Assembly (NCBI RefSeq): GCF_006442795.2
Contig: NZ_CP083956.1
Span: 5,371,501 to 5,435,500, forward strand
Length of the DNA: 64,000 bases
Direction of reading: 5' to 3'
DNA from: Mesorhizobium sp. B1-1-8
Lineage (GTDB): Bacteria; Pseudomonadota; Alphaproteobacteria; Rhizobiales; Rhizobiaceae
Below are positions 28,875 through 37,648 of the stretch, in pieces (position 1 is the stretch's first letter; each line of letters opens with the position of its first letter). The notes beneath the pieces are model-generated. The model was not told the origin of the DNA and made no database searches. It was given only the letters and a program-made list of their open reading frames with translations. Position numbers and translations under genes: made by a program.

Positions 28875-30344
28875 ATGACCAGCCAGATCATCCCCGTCGA
28901 TCCTTTCGACTTCATCATCTTCGGCGGCACCGGCGACCTGTCGGAACGCAAGCTTCTGCCCTCGCTCTATTACCGTCAGCGCGACCACCAGTTTTGCGAG
29001 CCGACGCGCATCATCGGCACATCGCGCGCCAAAATGAGCGACGAGGAATTCCGGGCCTTCGCCAAGCAGGCGATATCGGATCATGTCAAGCCGGCCGATA
29101 TCGACGCCAAGGAGCTGCAGACCTTTCTGGCGCGGCTTTCCTATGTGCCGGCGGATGCGACCACCGGCACCGGCTTCGACAAGCTGAGGAAGGCGATCGG
29201 CGACAGCGAGCGCATCCGCGCCTTCTATCTGGCGGTGGCGCCGGCGTTGTTCGGCGATATCTCGCACCAGCTCAAGGAGCACAAGCTGATCACGCCGAAC
29301 TCGCGCATTGTGCTGGAGAAGCCGATCGGCCGCGACCTCGCCTCGGCGCGCGCGCTCAACGACGCCGTCGGTGACGATTTCCACGAAAACCAGATCTTCC
29401 GCATCGACCACTATCTCGGCAAGGAGACGGTGCAGAACCTGATGGCATTGCGCTTTGCCAACGCACTCTACGAGCCGTTGTGGAATTCCGCCCAGATCGA
29501 CCATGTGCAGATCACCGTGGCCGAGACCGTCGGCCTTGAGGACCGCGTCACCTATTACGACAAGGCGGGCGCGCTGCGCGACATGGTGCAAAACCATATC
29601 CTGCAGCTGCTTTGCCTGGTTGCGATGGAAACGCCGTCGTCGATGGACGCGGACGCCGTGCGCGACGAGAAGCTGAAAGTGCTGAGGGCACTCAAGCGCA
29701 TCAACGGCAACGAGGCGCCGAAGCACACTGTGCGCGGCCAGTATCGCGCCGGTGCGTCCTCGGGCGGGCCGGTGAAGGGCTATGTCGAGGAACTCGGCAA
29801 GGACAGCAACACCGAGACCTTCGTCGCCGTCAAGGCCGAGATCGGCAATTGGCGCTGGGCCGGCGTTCCCTTCTATCTTAGAACCGGCAAGCGGCTGGCG
29901 ACCAGGGTTTCGGAAATCGTCATCGAGTTCAAGCCGATCCCCTATTCGATCTTTGGTGACAGCGCCGGACCGATCTTCGCCAACCAGCTGGTCATCCGGC
30001 TGCAGCCCGACGAAGGCGTCAAGCAGTTCATCATGATCAAGGATCCGGGACCCGGCGGCATGCGGCTGCGCCAGATCTCGCTCGACATGAGCTTTGCGCA
30101 ATCCTTCGACGGGCGGGCGCCCGATGCCTATGAGCGGCTGATCATGGATGTGGTGCGTGGCAACCAGACGCTGTTCATGCGCCGCGACGAGGTCGAGGCG
30201 GCGTGGAAGTGGATAGACCCGATCCAGGATGCCTGGGAAAGCGCCAGGCAGGAGGCGCAAGGCTATACCGCCGGCACCTGGGGACCCTCGGCCTCGATTG
30301 CGCTGATCGAACGCGACGGACGGACATGGCACGAGAGCAATTGA
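28875..30344 (+). CDS. zwf: Glucose-6-phosphate 1-dehydrogenase
   Basis: 489-residue enzyme that oxidises glucose 6-phosphate to 6-phosphogluconolactone with NADP. The N-terminal nucleotide site FIIFGGTGDLSERKLLPSLY, the active-site signature RIDHYLGKETVQNLMALRFAN-like block, and RTGKRLATRVSEIVIEFK are family hallmarks, and the length is standard. First gene of zwf-pgl-edd, which feeds hexoses into the Entner-Doudoroff pathway, the main sugar route in rhizobia. The pgl start lies inside its 3' end (19-bp overlap). Confidence 0.97.
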   Translation: MTSQIIPVDPFDFIIFGGTGDLSERKLLPSLYYRQRDHQFCEPTRIIGTSRAKMSDEEFRAFAKQAISDHVKPADIDAKELQTFLARLSYVPADATTGTGFDKLRKAIGDSERIRAFYLAVAPALFGDISHQLKEHKLITPNSRIVLEKPIGRDLASARALNDAVGDDFHENQIFRIDHYLGKETVQNLMALRFANALYEPLWNSAQIDHVQITVAETVGLEDRVTYYDKAGALRDMVQNHILQLLCLVAMETPSSMDADAVRDEKLKVLRALKRINGNEAPKHTVRGQYRAGASSGGPVKGYVEELGKDSNTETFVAVKAEIGNWRWAGVPFYLRTGKRLATRVSEIVIEFKPIPYSIFGDSAGPIFANQLVIRLQPDEGVKQFIMIKDPGPGGMRLRQISLDMSFAQSFDGRAPDAYERLIMDVVRGNQTLFMRRDEVEAAWKWIDPIQDAWESARQEAQGYTAGTWGPSASIALIERDGRTWHESN

Positions 30345-31042
30345 GCCAGCCCGCTTACCACTGGAACGGCTTCGCCGACCGCGATGAATTGGCGGAGGCC
30401 TTTGCCGGCCAGGTCGCGGCGCGCTTGACCAATGCCGTCGCCGAGCGCGGTACGGCGCTGCTTGCCGTGTCCGGCGGCACGACGCCGGCGAAGTTCTTCG
30501 CCGCGCTGTCGTCGATCCCGATCGCCTGGGACAAGGTCACGGTGACGCTGATCGACGAGCGTTTCGTTCCGGCCTCATCTGCGCGCTCCAACGCCGGGCT
30601 GGTGGCGGCCAATCTGCTCAAGAACGAGGCCGCGGCAGCGCGCTTCGTGCCGCTGTACCATGAGGCGGCAAACATCGAAGACGCGGCGGCTGCGGACAGC
30701 GAGGCGCTGACATCGCTGCCCTGGCCGCTCGACGTCGCCGTGCTCGGCATGGGCGCGGACGGCCACACCGCCTCGTTTTTTCCCGATGCCGACAATCTCC
30801 CGGCATTGCTCGATCCGGCCGCGCAAAGGATCGTGCTGCCGGTACACGCTCCGAGCGGCGGCGAGCCGCGGCTGACGCTGTCGATGGCGCGAATCGTTGC
30901 CGCGGGGTTGGTCGCGCTCCACATCGAAGGCGAGGACAAGCGCATTGCCTTCGATAGCGCGATGAGACCGGGTGCGAAAAAGCCCATTCGCATGGTGCTC
31001 GAAGCGGCGCCGATACCAATAGAGGTGTTCTGGGCACCCTGA
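30326..31042 (+). CDS. pgl: 6-phosphogluconolactonase
   Basis: 238-residue DevB-type lactonase that hydrolyses 6-phosphogluconolactone to 6-phosphogluconate. It shows LLAVSGGTTPAKFFAALS, VTLIDERFVPASSARSN and the signature VAVLGMGADGHTASFFPDA. The ATG at 30326 is inside the zwf end, giving translational coupling. The frame open further upstream is out of family. It is 60 nt before edd. Confidence 0.96.
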   Translation: MAREQLSQPAYHWNGFADRDELAEAFAGQVAARLTNAVAERGTALLAVSGGTTPAKFFAALSSIPIAWDKVTVTLIDERFVPASSARSNAGLVAANLLKNEAAAARFVPLYHEAANIEDAAAADSEALTSLPWPLDVAVLGMGADGHTASFFPDADNLPALLDPAAQRIVLPVHAPSGGEPRLTLSMARIVAAGLVALHIEGEDKRIAFDSAMRPGAKKPIRMVLEAAPIPIEVFWAP

Positions 31043-31102
31043 TTTCAACATGACGGCCCGGCGGCGATGGGAGGACGCTTGCCGGGCATGAAAGGACGGA
31101 CC

Positions 31103-32926
31103 ATGACAGCCAGACGCGACATCGAAGCCATCACGGAACGCATCCGCCAACGCTCGAAAGCCGGACGCGAGGCCTATCTCGGCCGCATCGCCAACGCCTC
31201 CAGCCGCACCGCCAACCGCGCGGTTCTCGGCTGCGGCAATCTCGCCCATGGTTTTGCCGTCTGCAGCCCGTCGGAAAAGGTCGCGCTCGGCAGCGATCAG
31301 GTGCCGAACCTCGGCATCATCACCTCCTACAACGACATGCTGTCGGCGCATCAGCCCTTCGAGACCTTTCCGGCGCTGATCAAGGAAGCGGCGCGCGAGG
31401 CAGGGGGCATCGCCCAGGTCGCCGGCGGTGTGCCGGCAATGTGCGACGGCGTCACGCAAGGGCAGCCAGGTATGGAGCTGTCGCTGTTTTCGCGCGACGT
31501 GATCGCCATGGCGGCGGCGATCGGCCTATCGCACAACATGTTCGACGCCGCCGTCTTCCTCGGCGTCTGCGACAAGATCGTGCCGGGGCTGGTGATCGCA
31601 GCATTGACCTTCGGCCACCTGCCGGCGATCTTCATCCCGGCGGGGCCGATGACGACCGGCATACCCAATGACGAGAAGGCCAAAATCCGGCAGCTCTATG
31701 CCGAGGGCAAGGTCGGCAGGGCCGAACTGCTCGAAGCCGAGTCCAAATCCTACCATGGGCCTGGCACCTGCACCTTCTACGGCACCGCCAACTCCAACCA
31801 GATGCTGATGGAGATCATGGGCCTGCACACGCCCGGCGCCTCCTTCGTCAACCCCGGCACGCCGCTGCGTGACGCGCTGACCAAAGAGGCGGCGAAGCGG
31901 GCGCTCGCCATCACCGCCATGGGCAATGCCTACACGCCGGTCGGGCGTATGATCGACGAGCGCTCGATCGTCAACGGCGTCGTCGGCCTGCACGCCACCG
32001 GCGGCTCGACGAACCACACCATCCATCTGATCGCCATGGCCGCCGCCGCCGGCATCGCGCTGACCTGGCAAGACATTTCGGACCTGTCGGAAGCCGTGCC
32101 GCTGCTGGCCAGGGTCTATCCGAACGGGCTCGCCGACGTGAACCATTTCCACGCCGCCGGCGGACTCGGCTTTCTGATCCGCGAACTGCTCGACGAGGGC
32201 ATCCTGCACGAGGACGTGCAGACGGTCTGGGGCGAAGGCCTGCGGCCCTATGCGGTCGAGGCCAGGCTCGGCGCCGACAGCAGCGTCGTACGTGAAGCGG
32301 CGCCCCTGGAGAGCGGCGACGAAAAGGTGCTGGCGCCGTTCAAGAAGGCGTTCCAGCCGACCGGCGGCCTGAAAGTGCTTGCCGGCAATCTCGGCCACGC
32401 CGTGATCAAGACCTCGGCCGTCAAGCCCGAGCGGCGCGTCATCGAGGCGCCGGCAAAAGTGTTCGACAGCCAGCAGGGACTGAACGATGCCTTCAAGGCC
32501 GGCAGCCTGACCGGCGACTTCATCGCCGTCATCCGCTTCCAGGGGCCGAAGGCCAACGGCATGCCGGAACTGCACAAGCTGACCACGGTGCTCGGCATCC
32601 TGCAGGACCGCGGCCAGCGCGTGGCGCTGGTCACCGACGGGCGCATGTCGGGTGCCTCCGGCAAAGTGCCGGCGGCGATCCATGTGACGCCGGAAGCGGT
32701 CGAGGACGGACCGATCGCCAGGATCCACGACGGTGACATGATCCGGCTCGACGCCGATGCCGGAACGCTGGAGGTGCTGGTGCCGGGGACGGAATTCGCG
32801 CTGCGGCGCACAGCGGACGCCGATCTCATCGGCAACGAATTCGGCTTCGGCCGCGAACTGTTCGCCGGCTTCCGGCAACTGGTCGGACGCGCCGACCACG
32901 GGGCGGCGGCGTTCGGCAATGCCTGA
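31103..32926 (+). CDS. edd: Phosphogluconate dehydratase
   Basis: 607-residue Fe-S dehydratase of the IlvD/Edd family that turns 6-phosphogluconate into KDPG, the key Entner-Doudoroff step. Landmarks are [89 protein letters not shown] and [19 protein letters not shown], with the cysteines that hold the [4Fe-4S] cluster. The ATG at 31103 has AAAGGAC upstream. Last gene of the zwf-pgl-edd operon. The KDPG aldolase gene is not next to it. Confidence 0.97.
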   Translation: MTARRDIEAITERIRQRSKAGREAYLGRIANASSRTANRAVLGCGNLAHGFAVCSPSEKVALGSDQVPNLGIITSYNDMLSAHQPFETFPALIKEAAREAGGIAQVAGGVPAMCDGVTQGQPGMELSLFSRDVIAMAAAIGLSHNMFDAAVFLGVCDKIVPGLVIAALTFGHLPAIFIPAGPMTTGIPNDEKAKIRQLYAEGKVGRAELLEAESKSYHGPGTCTFYGTANSNQMLMEIMGLHTPGASFVNPGTPLRDALTKEAAKRALAITAMGNAYTPVGRMIDERSIVNGVVGLHATGGSTNHTIHLIAMAAAAGIALTWQDISDLSEAVPLLARVYPNGLADVNHFHAAGGLGFLIRELLDEGILHEDVQTVWGEGLRPYAVEARLGADSSVVREAAPLESGDEKVLAPFKKAFQPTGGLKVLAGNLGHAVIKTSAVKPERRVIEAPAKVFDSQQGLNDAFKAGSLTGDFIAVIRFQGPKANGMPELHKLTTVLGILQDRGQRVALVTDGRMSGASGKVPAAIHVTPEAVEDGPIARIHDGDMIRLDADAGTLEVLVPGTEFALRRTADADLIGNEFGFGRELFAGFRQLVGRADHGAAAFGNA

Positions 32927-32953
32927 CGTTCCTATGAAAAGCAACTTGCGCTG

Positions 32954-32975
32954 ACTATACAAAATTCTGTATAGT
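32954..32975. promoter_or_regulatory. Operator of the toxin-antitoxin locus
   Basis: A perfect inverted repeat ACTATACA (32954-32961) / TGTATAGT (32968-32975) with a 6-nt AT-rich spacer, ending 6 nt before the toxin start. XRE-type antitoxins repress their own operons from such sites overlapping the promoter, so the downstream HigA-like protein is the likely ligand. Confidence 0.72.
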
Positions 32976-32981
32976 TGTCGC

Positions 32982-33312
32982 GTGAAGATGCTTAAATTCC
33001 AGGGTAGCGCCCTCAGCGATCTGCGCGCCTTTCCAAACTCGGCACGGCGTGAAGCAGGCTACCAGCTCGATAAGGTACAGAACGAGCAACCTCCGACCGA
33101 CTGGAAGCCTATGCCTACGGTCGGCAAGGGGAGTACTGGAAATCAGAATCAGGGACGAGACCGGCGCATTTCGGGTCATCTATACCGCCAAATTTGCCGA
33201 AGCGATCTACGTACTGCATTGCTTCCAGAAGAAGACACAGAAGACCAGCAAAACAGATTTGGATTTGGCCGCAAAGCGCTACGGCGATCTTATGAAGGAG
33301 CTAGGCCAATGA
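32982..33312 (+). pseudogene. HigB/RelE-like toxin, frameshifted
   Basis: The first 50 codons (start GTG 32982 or ATG 32988) encode LKFQGSALSDLRAFPNSARR and DWKPMPTVGKG, and a different frame then continues VLEIRIRDETGAFRVIYTAK and HCFQKKTQKTSKTDLDLAAK to the stop at 33312. This is the phage-derived Gp49-like/HigB toxin family (an mRNA interferase). Removing the A at 33132 joins both parts into a normal protein of about 110 residues. As written the toxin is dead, and the first frame instead reads on into the antitoxin gene. The operator and intact antitoxin indicate recent loss or an error in the sequence. Confidence 0.85.
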
Positions 33313-33590
33313 GCAATGAAACTTTTGCAAGTGTGTGGGACGCCGTCGAAGACACTCCCGCCGAAGCAGAGAACATGAAGCTCCGCTCCACGCTCATGAT
33401 GGCGCTGGAGCGGCATATTCGAGCAAAGGGCTGGACACAGGCCGAAGCCGCGCGCCGGCTTGGCGTGACGCAACCGCGCGTGTCCGATCTCCTGCGCGGG
33501 AAGATCAACCTGTTCGCCCTCGACACCCTCGTCAATATGGCGGTCGCGGCCGGGCTTCATGTCGAAGTGCGCGTCTCGGAAGCGGCCTAG
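33309..33590 (+). CDS. XRE-family antitoxin, HigA-like
   Basis: 93-residue protein with a helix-turn-helix: ALERHIRAKGWTQAEAARRL then GVTQPRVSDLLRGKINLFAL. It is the antitoxin class paired with Gp49/HigB toxins and normally both neutralises the toxin and represses the operon. Its ATG overlaps the toxin stop in ATGA, the usual coupling. The toxin copy beside it is frameshifted, so this may now be an orphan antitoxin. Confidence 0.9.
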   Translation: MSNETFASVWDAVEDTPAEAENMKLRSTLMMALERHIRAKGWTQAEAARRLGVTQPRVSDLLRGKINLFALDTLVNMAVAAGLHVEVRVSEAA

Positions 33591-33692
33591 AGCGTTTCAC
33601 CGTTTCGCGGAAACGGCAAAACACTCTATCTCTTTGTTTTTACGCAATTCCGGACGTGAAACCGTGTCACACTTTTCCTGGAATTGCTCTAA
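33590..33692. repeat. Rhizobial intergenic palindromic repeat
   Basis: Starts AGAGCGTTTCACCGTTTCGC, forms a first hairpin from CCGTTTCGCGGAAACGG, continues through CTCTTTGTTTTTACGCAATT and ends CCTGGAATTGCTCTA. I recognise this composite as an interspersed repeat of Mesorhizobium and related genomes. It begins at the antitoxin stop codon and could terminate that operon. Related in style to the element at 2111-2209. Confidence 0.78.
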
Positions 33693-33793
33693 TCGGCGAA
33701 GCCGAGTTTCGCTGCGTTGCCGAGATGGGCATTCCGCGACTCATTCGCGGAATGCCCGGGCTGTCCGACTGGAACGCAGGTATGCTGCGGTTA

Positions 33794-35446
33794 TTATTGG
33801 ACGGTGAGTTCGTTCCGCTCGCCGGCTTTCACCGTCGCGGCGCCTTCTTTCGTGCTGTTATCCGATTTCTCCGAGACGACAGCATAGTCGCCGGCTGGAA
33901 TCGCCGCCTGATATTTCTCGTCATAGGCGTAGCCAAGCGACTTGCGCTTGCCGTTGACGTCCTTCTTCGCCTCGAAAACCTCGATCTTGGAGGCGCCGGG
34001 CGCGGTGATCGCCAGAACGCCGGCATTCATGGTGATCTTCAAATCCTGATCGTGGCCAACCTTGATGCTGAAGGGCTGCTCGACGACCGCAAGATCGACG
34101 GTGGCGATTGCCACATAGTCATCCGGCGGCAGCCAGAATTTGCTATCGGGCCCATAGGAGTGCTCGATGCTTTCGCGTGTGCCGTCGATCTTCTTCTTCG
34201 CCTTGACGATCTCGAAGCCGATGCCGGAGCCATCGGCCTTGTCGCCGCCGGCGGTATAGAAGGCGTTGACGACGAGGTGGCCGACGCCGACGATCACATC
34301 CTTCTCGACCGTCTGCCCGGCCGCGAGCTGAATGGTTTCGGTGACCTTGCCGCTGCCGATCGTCACCGTGACCTTCTCCTCGCCGGCCGGCAGGATGATC
34401 TTGGTATCGCCATAGGTCGTCGTGTGATCACCCGGATAGGCGAATTCCAGCGCCGCACCGTCGGCAATGTCAGCCCCCTGACTTGGCCGCGGATGAAGGA
34501 TCAGCGTGCCGGCATTCAAGGTGAAGAGCGGCTGGTAGACCTGGCCTGCCTCGATCTTGATTTTCTGCTCTGTCCTGGCCTGGCCGTCAGATGCGACGAC
34601 GACGTAATCGCCGGGTTCAAGATTACCCTTATAGGCGCCGTATTCGGTGGTGACGGAATCGCCGCGTGTGCCGTCGGGCTTGGCCGTGTAGATCTCCCAG
34701 GCGTTGCCGTCGGTGACCGGATCGCCGCCTTCGGCGAGCACCACGCTCGGCATGAAATTGAACTCCGGCTTGGCTGGCTCGGTCGCCGGTGCTTGAGCCG
34801 GCGCAGGTTCGGGCGCGGGGGCCGGCGCCGCTACGGTCTCGACCAGCGCTTCCTGCAACGCCTTCTCGTCGGAGGCCTGGATGTATTTGCCGCCGGTGTT
34901 GTCGGCCAGACAGGCGATCTGCTTGCCCTCGTCGGCGGTGAGGCCGAAGCCGACGACGTCGGCGGTGAAGTCGACGCCTGAGGCTTCCAGTTCCTTGCCG
35001 AGCGCGCACGGGTCGCCGCCGCAGGTCTCCAGCCCGTCGGTGATAAGCACGACGGTCGCCTTGTCCTCGGTATATTTCAGCGCCTCGGCGGCCTGCTTGA
35101 CGGCCGCGGTCAGCGGCGTCTTGCCCAGGAATTTCATGCTGTCGGCGGCGGCCGTGATCGCGCTGGCCGAGCCCGCCTGCGGCGGCACGATCAGCTCGAT
35201 GTCGTCGCAACTGCCCTTGGTGCGATGGCCATAGGCCATGAAGCCGATTTCATCGTCGGCCGGCACCGACTGCAGCACCATGCGCAGCGATTCGCGCGCG
35301 ATTTCGAGCTTCGGCTTGCCGTCGATCTGGGCCCACATGGAGCCCGATGCGTCGAGGATGATGATGACCTTATTGGCGGCAAAGCCAAGCGTGGTCATTG
35401 ACAAAAGGAGGATCGCCGCAGCGACGCTCCGTGCCAGTCCCGCCAT
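33794..35446 (-). CDS. Secreted VWA-domain protein
   Basis: 550-residue exported protein. A signal peptide (about 1-23, ending TLGFA) precedes a von Willebrand A domain with the metal site ILDASGSMWAQI near residue 32, GFMAYGHRTKGSCDD and VLITDGLETCGGDPCA. An Ala/Pro linker (PAPAPEPAPAQAPA) and three or more beta-rich repeats with GDYVVVA or GDYAVVS-type motifs form the rest. Proteins of this layout occur in rhizobia without a clear role, and cell-surface or periplasmic binding is likely. ATG at 35446 is preceded by AGGTGA. A GTG at 35455 is a weaker option. It is a single gene and no chaperone ATPase (MoxR) is adjacent. Confidence 0.86.
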   Translation of the reverse strand: MAGLARSVAAAILLLSMTTLGFAANKVIIILDASGSMWAQIDGKPKLEIARESLRMVLQSVPADDEIGFMAYGHRTKGSCDDIELIVPPQAGSASAITAAADSMKFLGKTPLTAAVKQAAEALKYTEDKATVVLITDGLETCGGDPCALGKELEASGVDFTADVVGFGLTADEGKQIACLADNTGGKYIQASDEKALQEALVETVAAPAPAPEPAPAQAPATEPAKPEFNFMPSVVLAEGGDPVTDGNAWEIYTAKPDGTRGDSVTTEYGAYKGNLEPGDYVVVASDGQARTEQKIKIEAGQVYQPLFTLNAGTLILHPRPSQGADIADGAALEFAYPGDHTTTYGDTKIILPAGEEKVTVTIGSGKVTETIQLAAGQTVEKDVIVGVGHLVVNAFYTAGGDKADGSGIGFEIVKAKKKIDGTRESIEHSYGPDSKFWLPPDDYVAIATVDLAVVEQPFSIKVGHDQDLKITMNAGVLAITAPGASKIEVFEAKKDVNGKRKSLGYAYDEKYQAAIPAGDYAVVSEKSDNSTKEGAATVKAGERNELTVQ

Positions 35447-35530
35447 GAAAATCACCTGAACCCCGTGTCCGCGCCAGGAAGCTATTTGAGCTCGCGTCAG
35501 GACACAAGGCCAACGGGGCGCCTGCCAAAC

Positions 35531-36529
35531 TCAATAGGTGGTGCGGCGCTCTTCGGACGGCGGGCGGCCGAACTGCAGCCGGTAGCTCTGCGCGAAGTAG
35601 GAGTGCGAGGTGAAGCCGGTGGCGATCGCCACGTCGAGGATCGGCATGTTGGTCTGGCGCAGCAATTCGCGCGCCCGCTCCAGCCTCAGCCGCATGTAGT
35701 AGCGGCCCGGCGTCACGCTGAGGTGGCGCAGGAAGAGGCGTTCGACCTGGCGCACCGAGAGGCCCGCCGACTTGGCAAGCTGCACCGCCGAAAGCGGCTC
35801 GTCGAGATGGTCTGCCATCAGCTCCACGATGCGCCGCAGCTTCTCCGACTTGCCGGTGAGATCGCGCTCGGGCCCGACGCGCTGGCGGTCGCCGGCCGAG
35901 CGGATGCGCTCATGCTGGAACTGGTTGGCGACGCCGTTGGCGAGGTTGGAGCCGAAATCGCCGCGCACGATTTCCAGCATCAGGTCGATAGAGGTGGTGC
36001 CGCCGGCGCAGGTATAGCGCTTGCGGTCGATCTCGAAGACGTTGCCGGTGCAGTTGATGTCCGGAAAGCGCTCCATGAATCCGGCGCGGTTTTCCCAGTG
36101 AATGGTGCAGCGATAGCCATCGAGCTGCCCGGCTTCGGCAAGCAGATAGGAGCCGACCGACAGCGCGCCGAGCGCATTGCCGCGCCGGCCCCAGCTGCGC
36201 AGCGCCGCCAGCACCTTGCTCTTGCCCGGGAATTCGATGGAAAGGCCTACGGACACGAACAGGATGTCGACCGGCGGCAGATCGGCGACGGCATAATCGA
36301 TCTTGAGCGGCAGGCCGTTGGATGCCATGACCGCGTCGCCGTCGGCGGACACGGTGGTCCAGCCATAGAAATCGCGGCCGAGCAGACGGTTGGCCGAGCG
36401 GAAGGTGTCGATTGCCGCGGCGAGCGAAAACATCGAGAACTTGTCGACCAGCAGGAACGCGAACTGCCGACCGCCTTGAACGGGATCGTTCGTGACCGGC
36501 CGTTCGACGGAAGCAGTAAGGTTAGGCAA
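35531..36529 (-). CDS. GlxA-type AraC-family transcriptional regulator
   Basis: 332-residue regulator with an N-terminal DJ-1/PfpI-like domain (FAFLLVDKFSMFSLAAAIDT, ALSVGSYLLAEAGQL) and a C-terminal AraC DNA-binding domain with two helix-turn-helices (PLSAVQLAKSAGLSVRQVER and MPILDVAIATGFTSHSYFAQ). Relatives control choline, carnitine, arginine and similar amine catabolism. The most likely start is TTG at 36529, with GGAAAG before it. No ATG fits before well-conserved sequence, and the longer frame upstream runs inside folD. It follows folD by 17 nt on the same strand, so the two may be co-transcribed. The effector is unknown. Confidence 0.84.
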   Translation of the reverse strand: MPNLTASVERPVTNDPVQGGRQFAFLLVDKFSMFSLAAAIDTFRSANRLLGRDFYGWTTVSADGDAVMASNGLPLKIDYAVADLPPVDILFVSVGLSIEFPGKSKVLAALRSWGRRGNALGALSVGSYLLAEAGQLDGYRCTIHWENRAGFMERFPDINCTGNVFEIDRKRYTCAGGTTSIDLMLEIVRGDFGSNLANGVANQFQHERIRSAGDRQRVGPERDLTGKSEKLRRIVELMADHLDEPLSAVQLAKSAGLSVRQVERLFLRHLSVTPGRYYMRLRLERARELLRQTNMPILDVAIATGFTSHSYFAQSYRLQFGRPPSEERRTTY

Positions 36530-36546
36530 TGCTTGAGGCTTTCCGG

Positions 36547-37446
36547 TCAGAAGGACGGCCGCTTCATCCCGGCCGCGAGGTAGGCGGAAGCTACAGTGTT
36601 CGCCATCAGCATGGCAATGGTCATCGGCCCGACGCCACCGGGAACCGGCGTGATGGCGCCCGCCGCCTTCGCCGCCTCGGCATAAGCGACGTCGCCGACC
36701 AGCCGTGACTTGCCCTCGCCCTTCTCGGGCGCCGGTATGCGGTTGATGCCGACATCGATGACGGTGGCGCCGGGCTTGACCCAATCGCCCTTGACCATTT
36801 CCGCGCGGCCGACAGCGGCAATTAGAATGTCGGCGGTGCGCGCCAGCGCCGGCAGGTCCTTGGTGCGGCTGTGGGCGATGGTGACGGTGCAGTTGGCCGC
36901 GAGCAGCAGATTGGCCATCGGCTTACCGACGATGTTGGAGCGGCCGACGACGACGGCGTTGAGGCCGGACAGATCCTTGCCGCGCACGCGCTCGATCAAG
37001 AGCATGGAGCCGGCCGGCGTGCAGGGCACGAAAGCCGTCTCCAACTCGCCGGTGCCGAGCTTGCCGACATTGATGAAATGGAAGCCGTCGACATCCTTCT
37101 CCGGCGCGATGGTCTGAATGACCTTGCCGGCATCGATGTGCCCCGGCAGCGGCAATTGCACGAGGATGCCGTGGATGGACGGGTCGGCATTGAGCTCGCC
37201 GACGATCCTGAGCAGTTCGGCCTCCGAAGTCTCCGCCGGCAGGGTATGCTGAAGCGAATGGAAGCCGCATTCCTTGGCAGTGCGCGATTTCGAGGCGACA
37301 TAGACCTGGCTTGCCGGATCCTCGCCGACGATCACCACCGCCAGGCCCGGCCTGGTCGCGTCCTTGGCCGACAGCTCGGCGGTCAGCGCCTTGACCTTCC
37401 GCACCACGTCCTCGGCGACGTTCTTTCCGTCAATCACTTCGGCCAT
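36547..37446 (-). CDS. folD: Bifunctional methylenetetrahydrofolate dehydrogenase/cyclohydrolase
   Basis: 299-residue cytoplasmic enzyme of one-carbon metabolism, interconverting methylene-, methenyl- and formyl-tetrahydrofolate. Signatures are [14 protein letters not shown] with the catalytic Lys, [31 protein letters not shown] and the C-terminal [19 protein letters not shown]. Start at ATG 37446 with AAGGTGA upstream. A GTG overlaps just before it. Confidence 0.96.
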   Translation of the reverse strand: MAEVIDGKNVAEDVVRKVKALTAELSAKDATRPGLAVVIVGEDPASQVYVASKSRTAKECGFHSLQHTLPAETSEAELLRIVGELNADPSIHGILVQLPLPGHIDAGKVIQTIAPEKDVDGFHFINVGKLGTGELETAFVPCTPAGSMLLIERVRGKDLSGLNAVVVGRSNIVGKPMANLLLAANCTVTIAHSRTKDLPALARTADILIAAVGRAEMVKGDWVKPGATVIDVGINRIPAPEKGEGKSRLVGDVAYAEAAKAAGAITPVPGGVGPMTIAMLMANTVASAYLAAGMKRPSF

Positions 37447-37648
37447 CACTCACCTTCAACACTGTTTTACGGCGCACATGACGCGCAGCCCGAACCCTCA
37501 GCCCGGCACGTCGAACCGCCGGCGCCAGCCTGGGAGCGTCCGAGATGCCGCGCGGCATTCTCACGAAAATTCAACAGCGCAATCCCGTCAAAGCGTCGTC
37601 GGATGCCGTTAACCCGCAACCGGCTGCTTTTATCGGACGCGGTGCGTT

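Noticed and set aside
32982..33590. A genuine 202-residue toxin-antitoxin fusion gene
   Set aside because: The middle 60 codons lose all similarity while another frame encodes the conserved toxin C-terminus, so a frameshift explains the fusion.
35531..36784. Longer N-terminus for the GlxA-type regulator reaching into folD
   Set aside because: The added 85 residues are Arg/His/Gly-rich and mirror the folD coding sequence in another frame. TTG at 36529 fits better.
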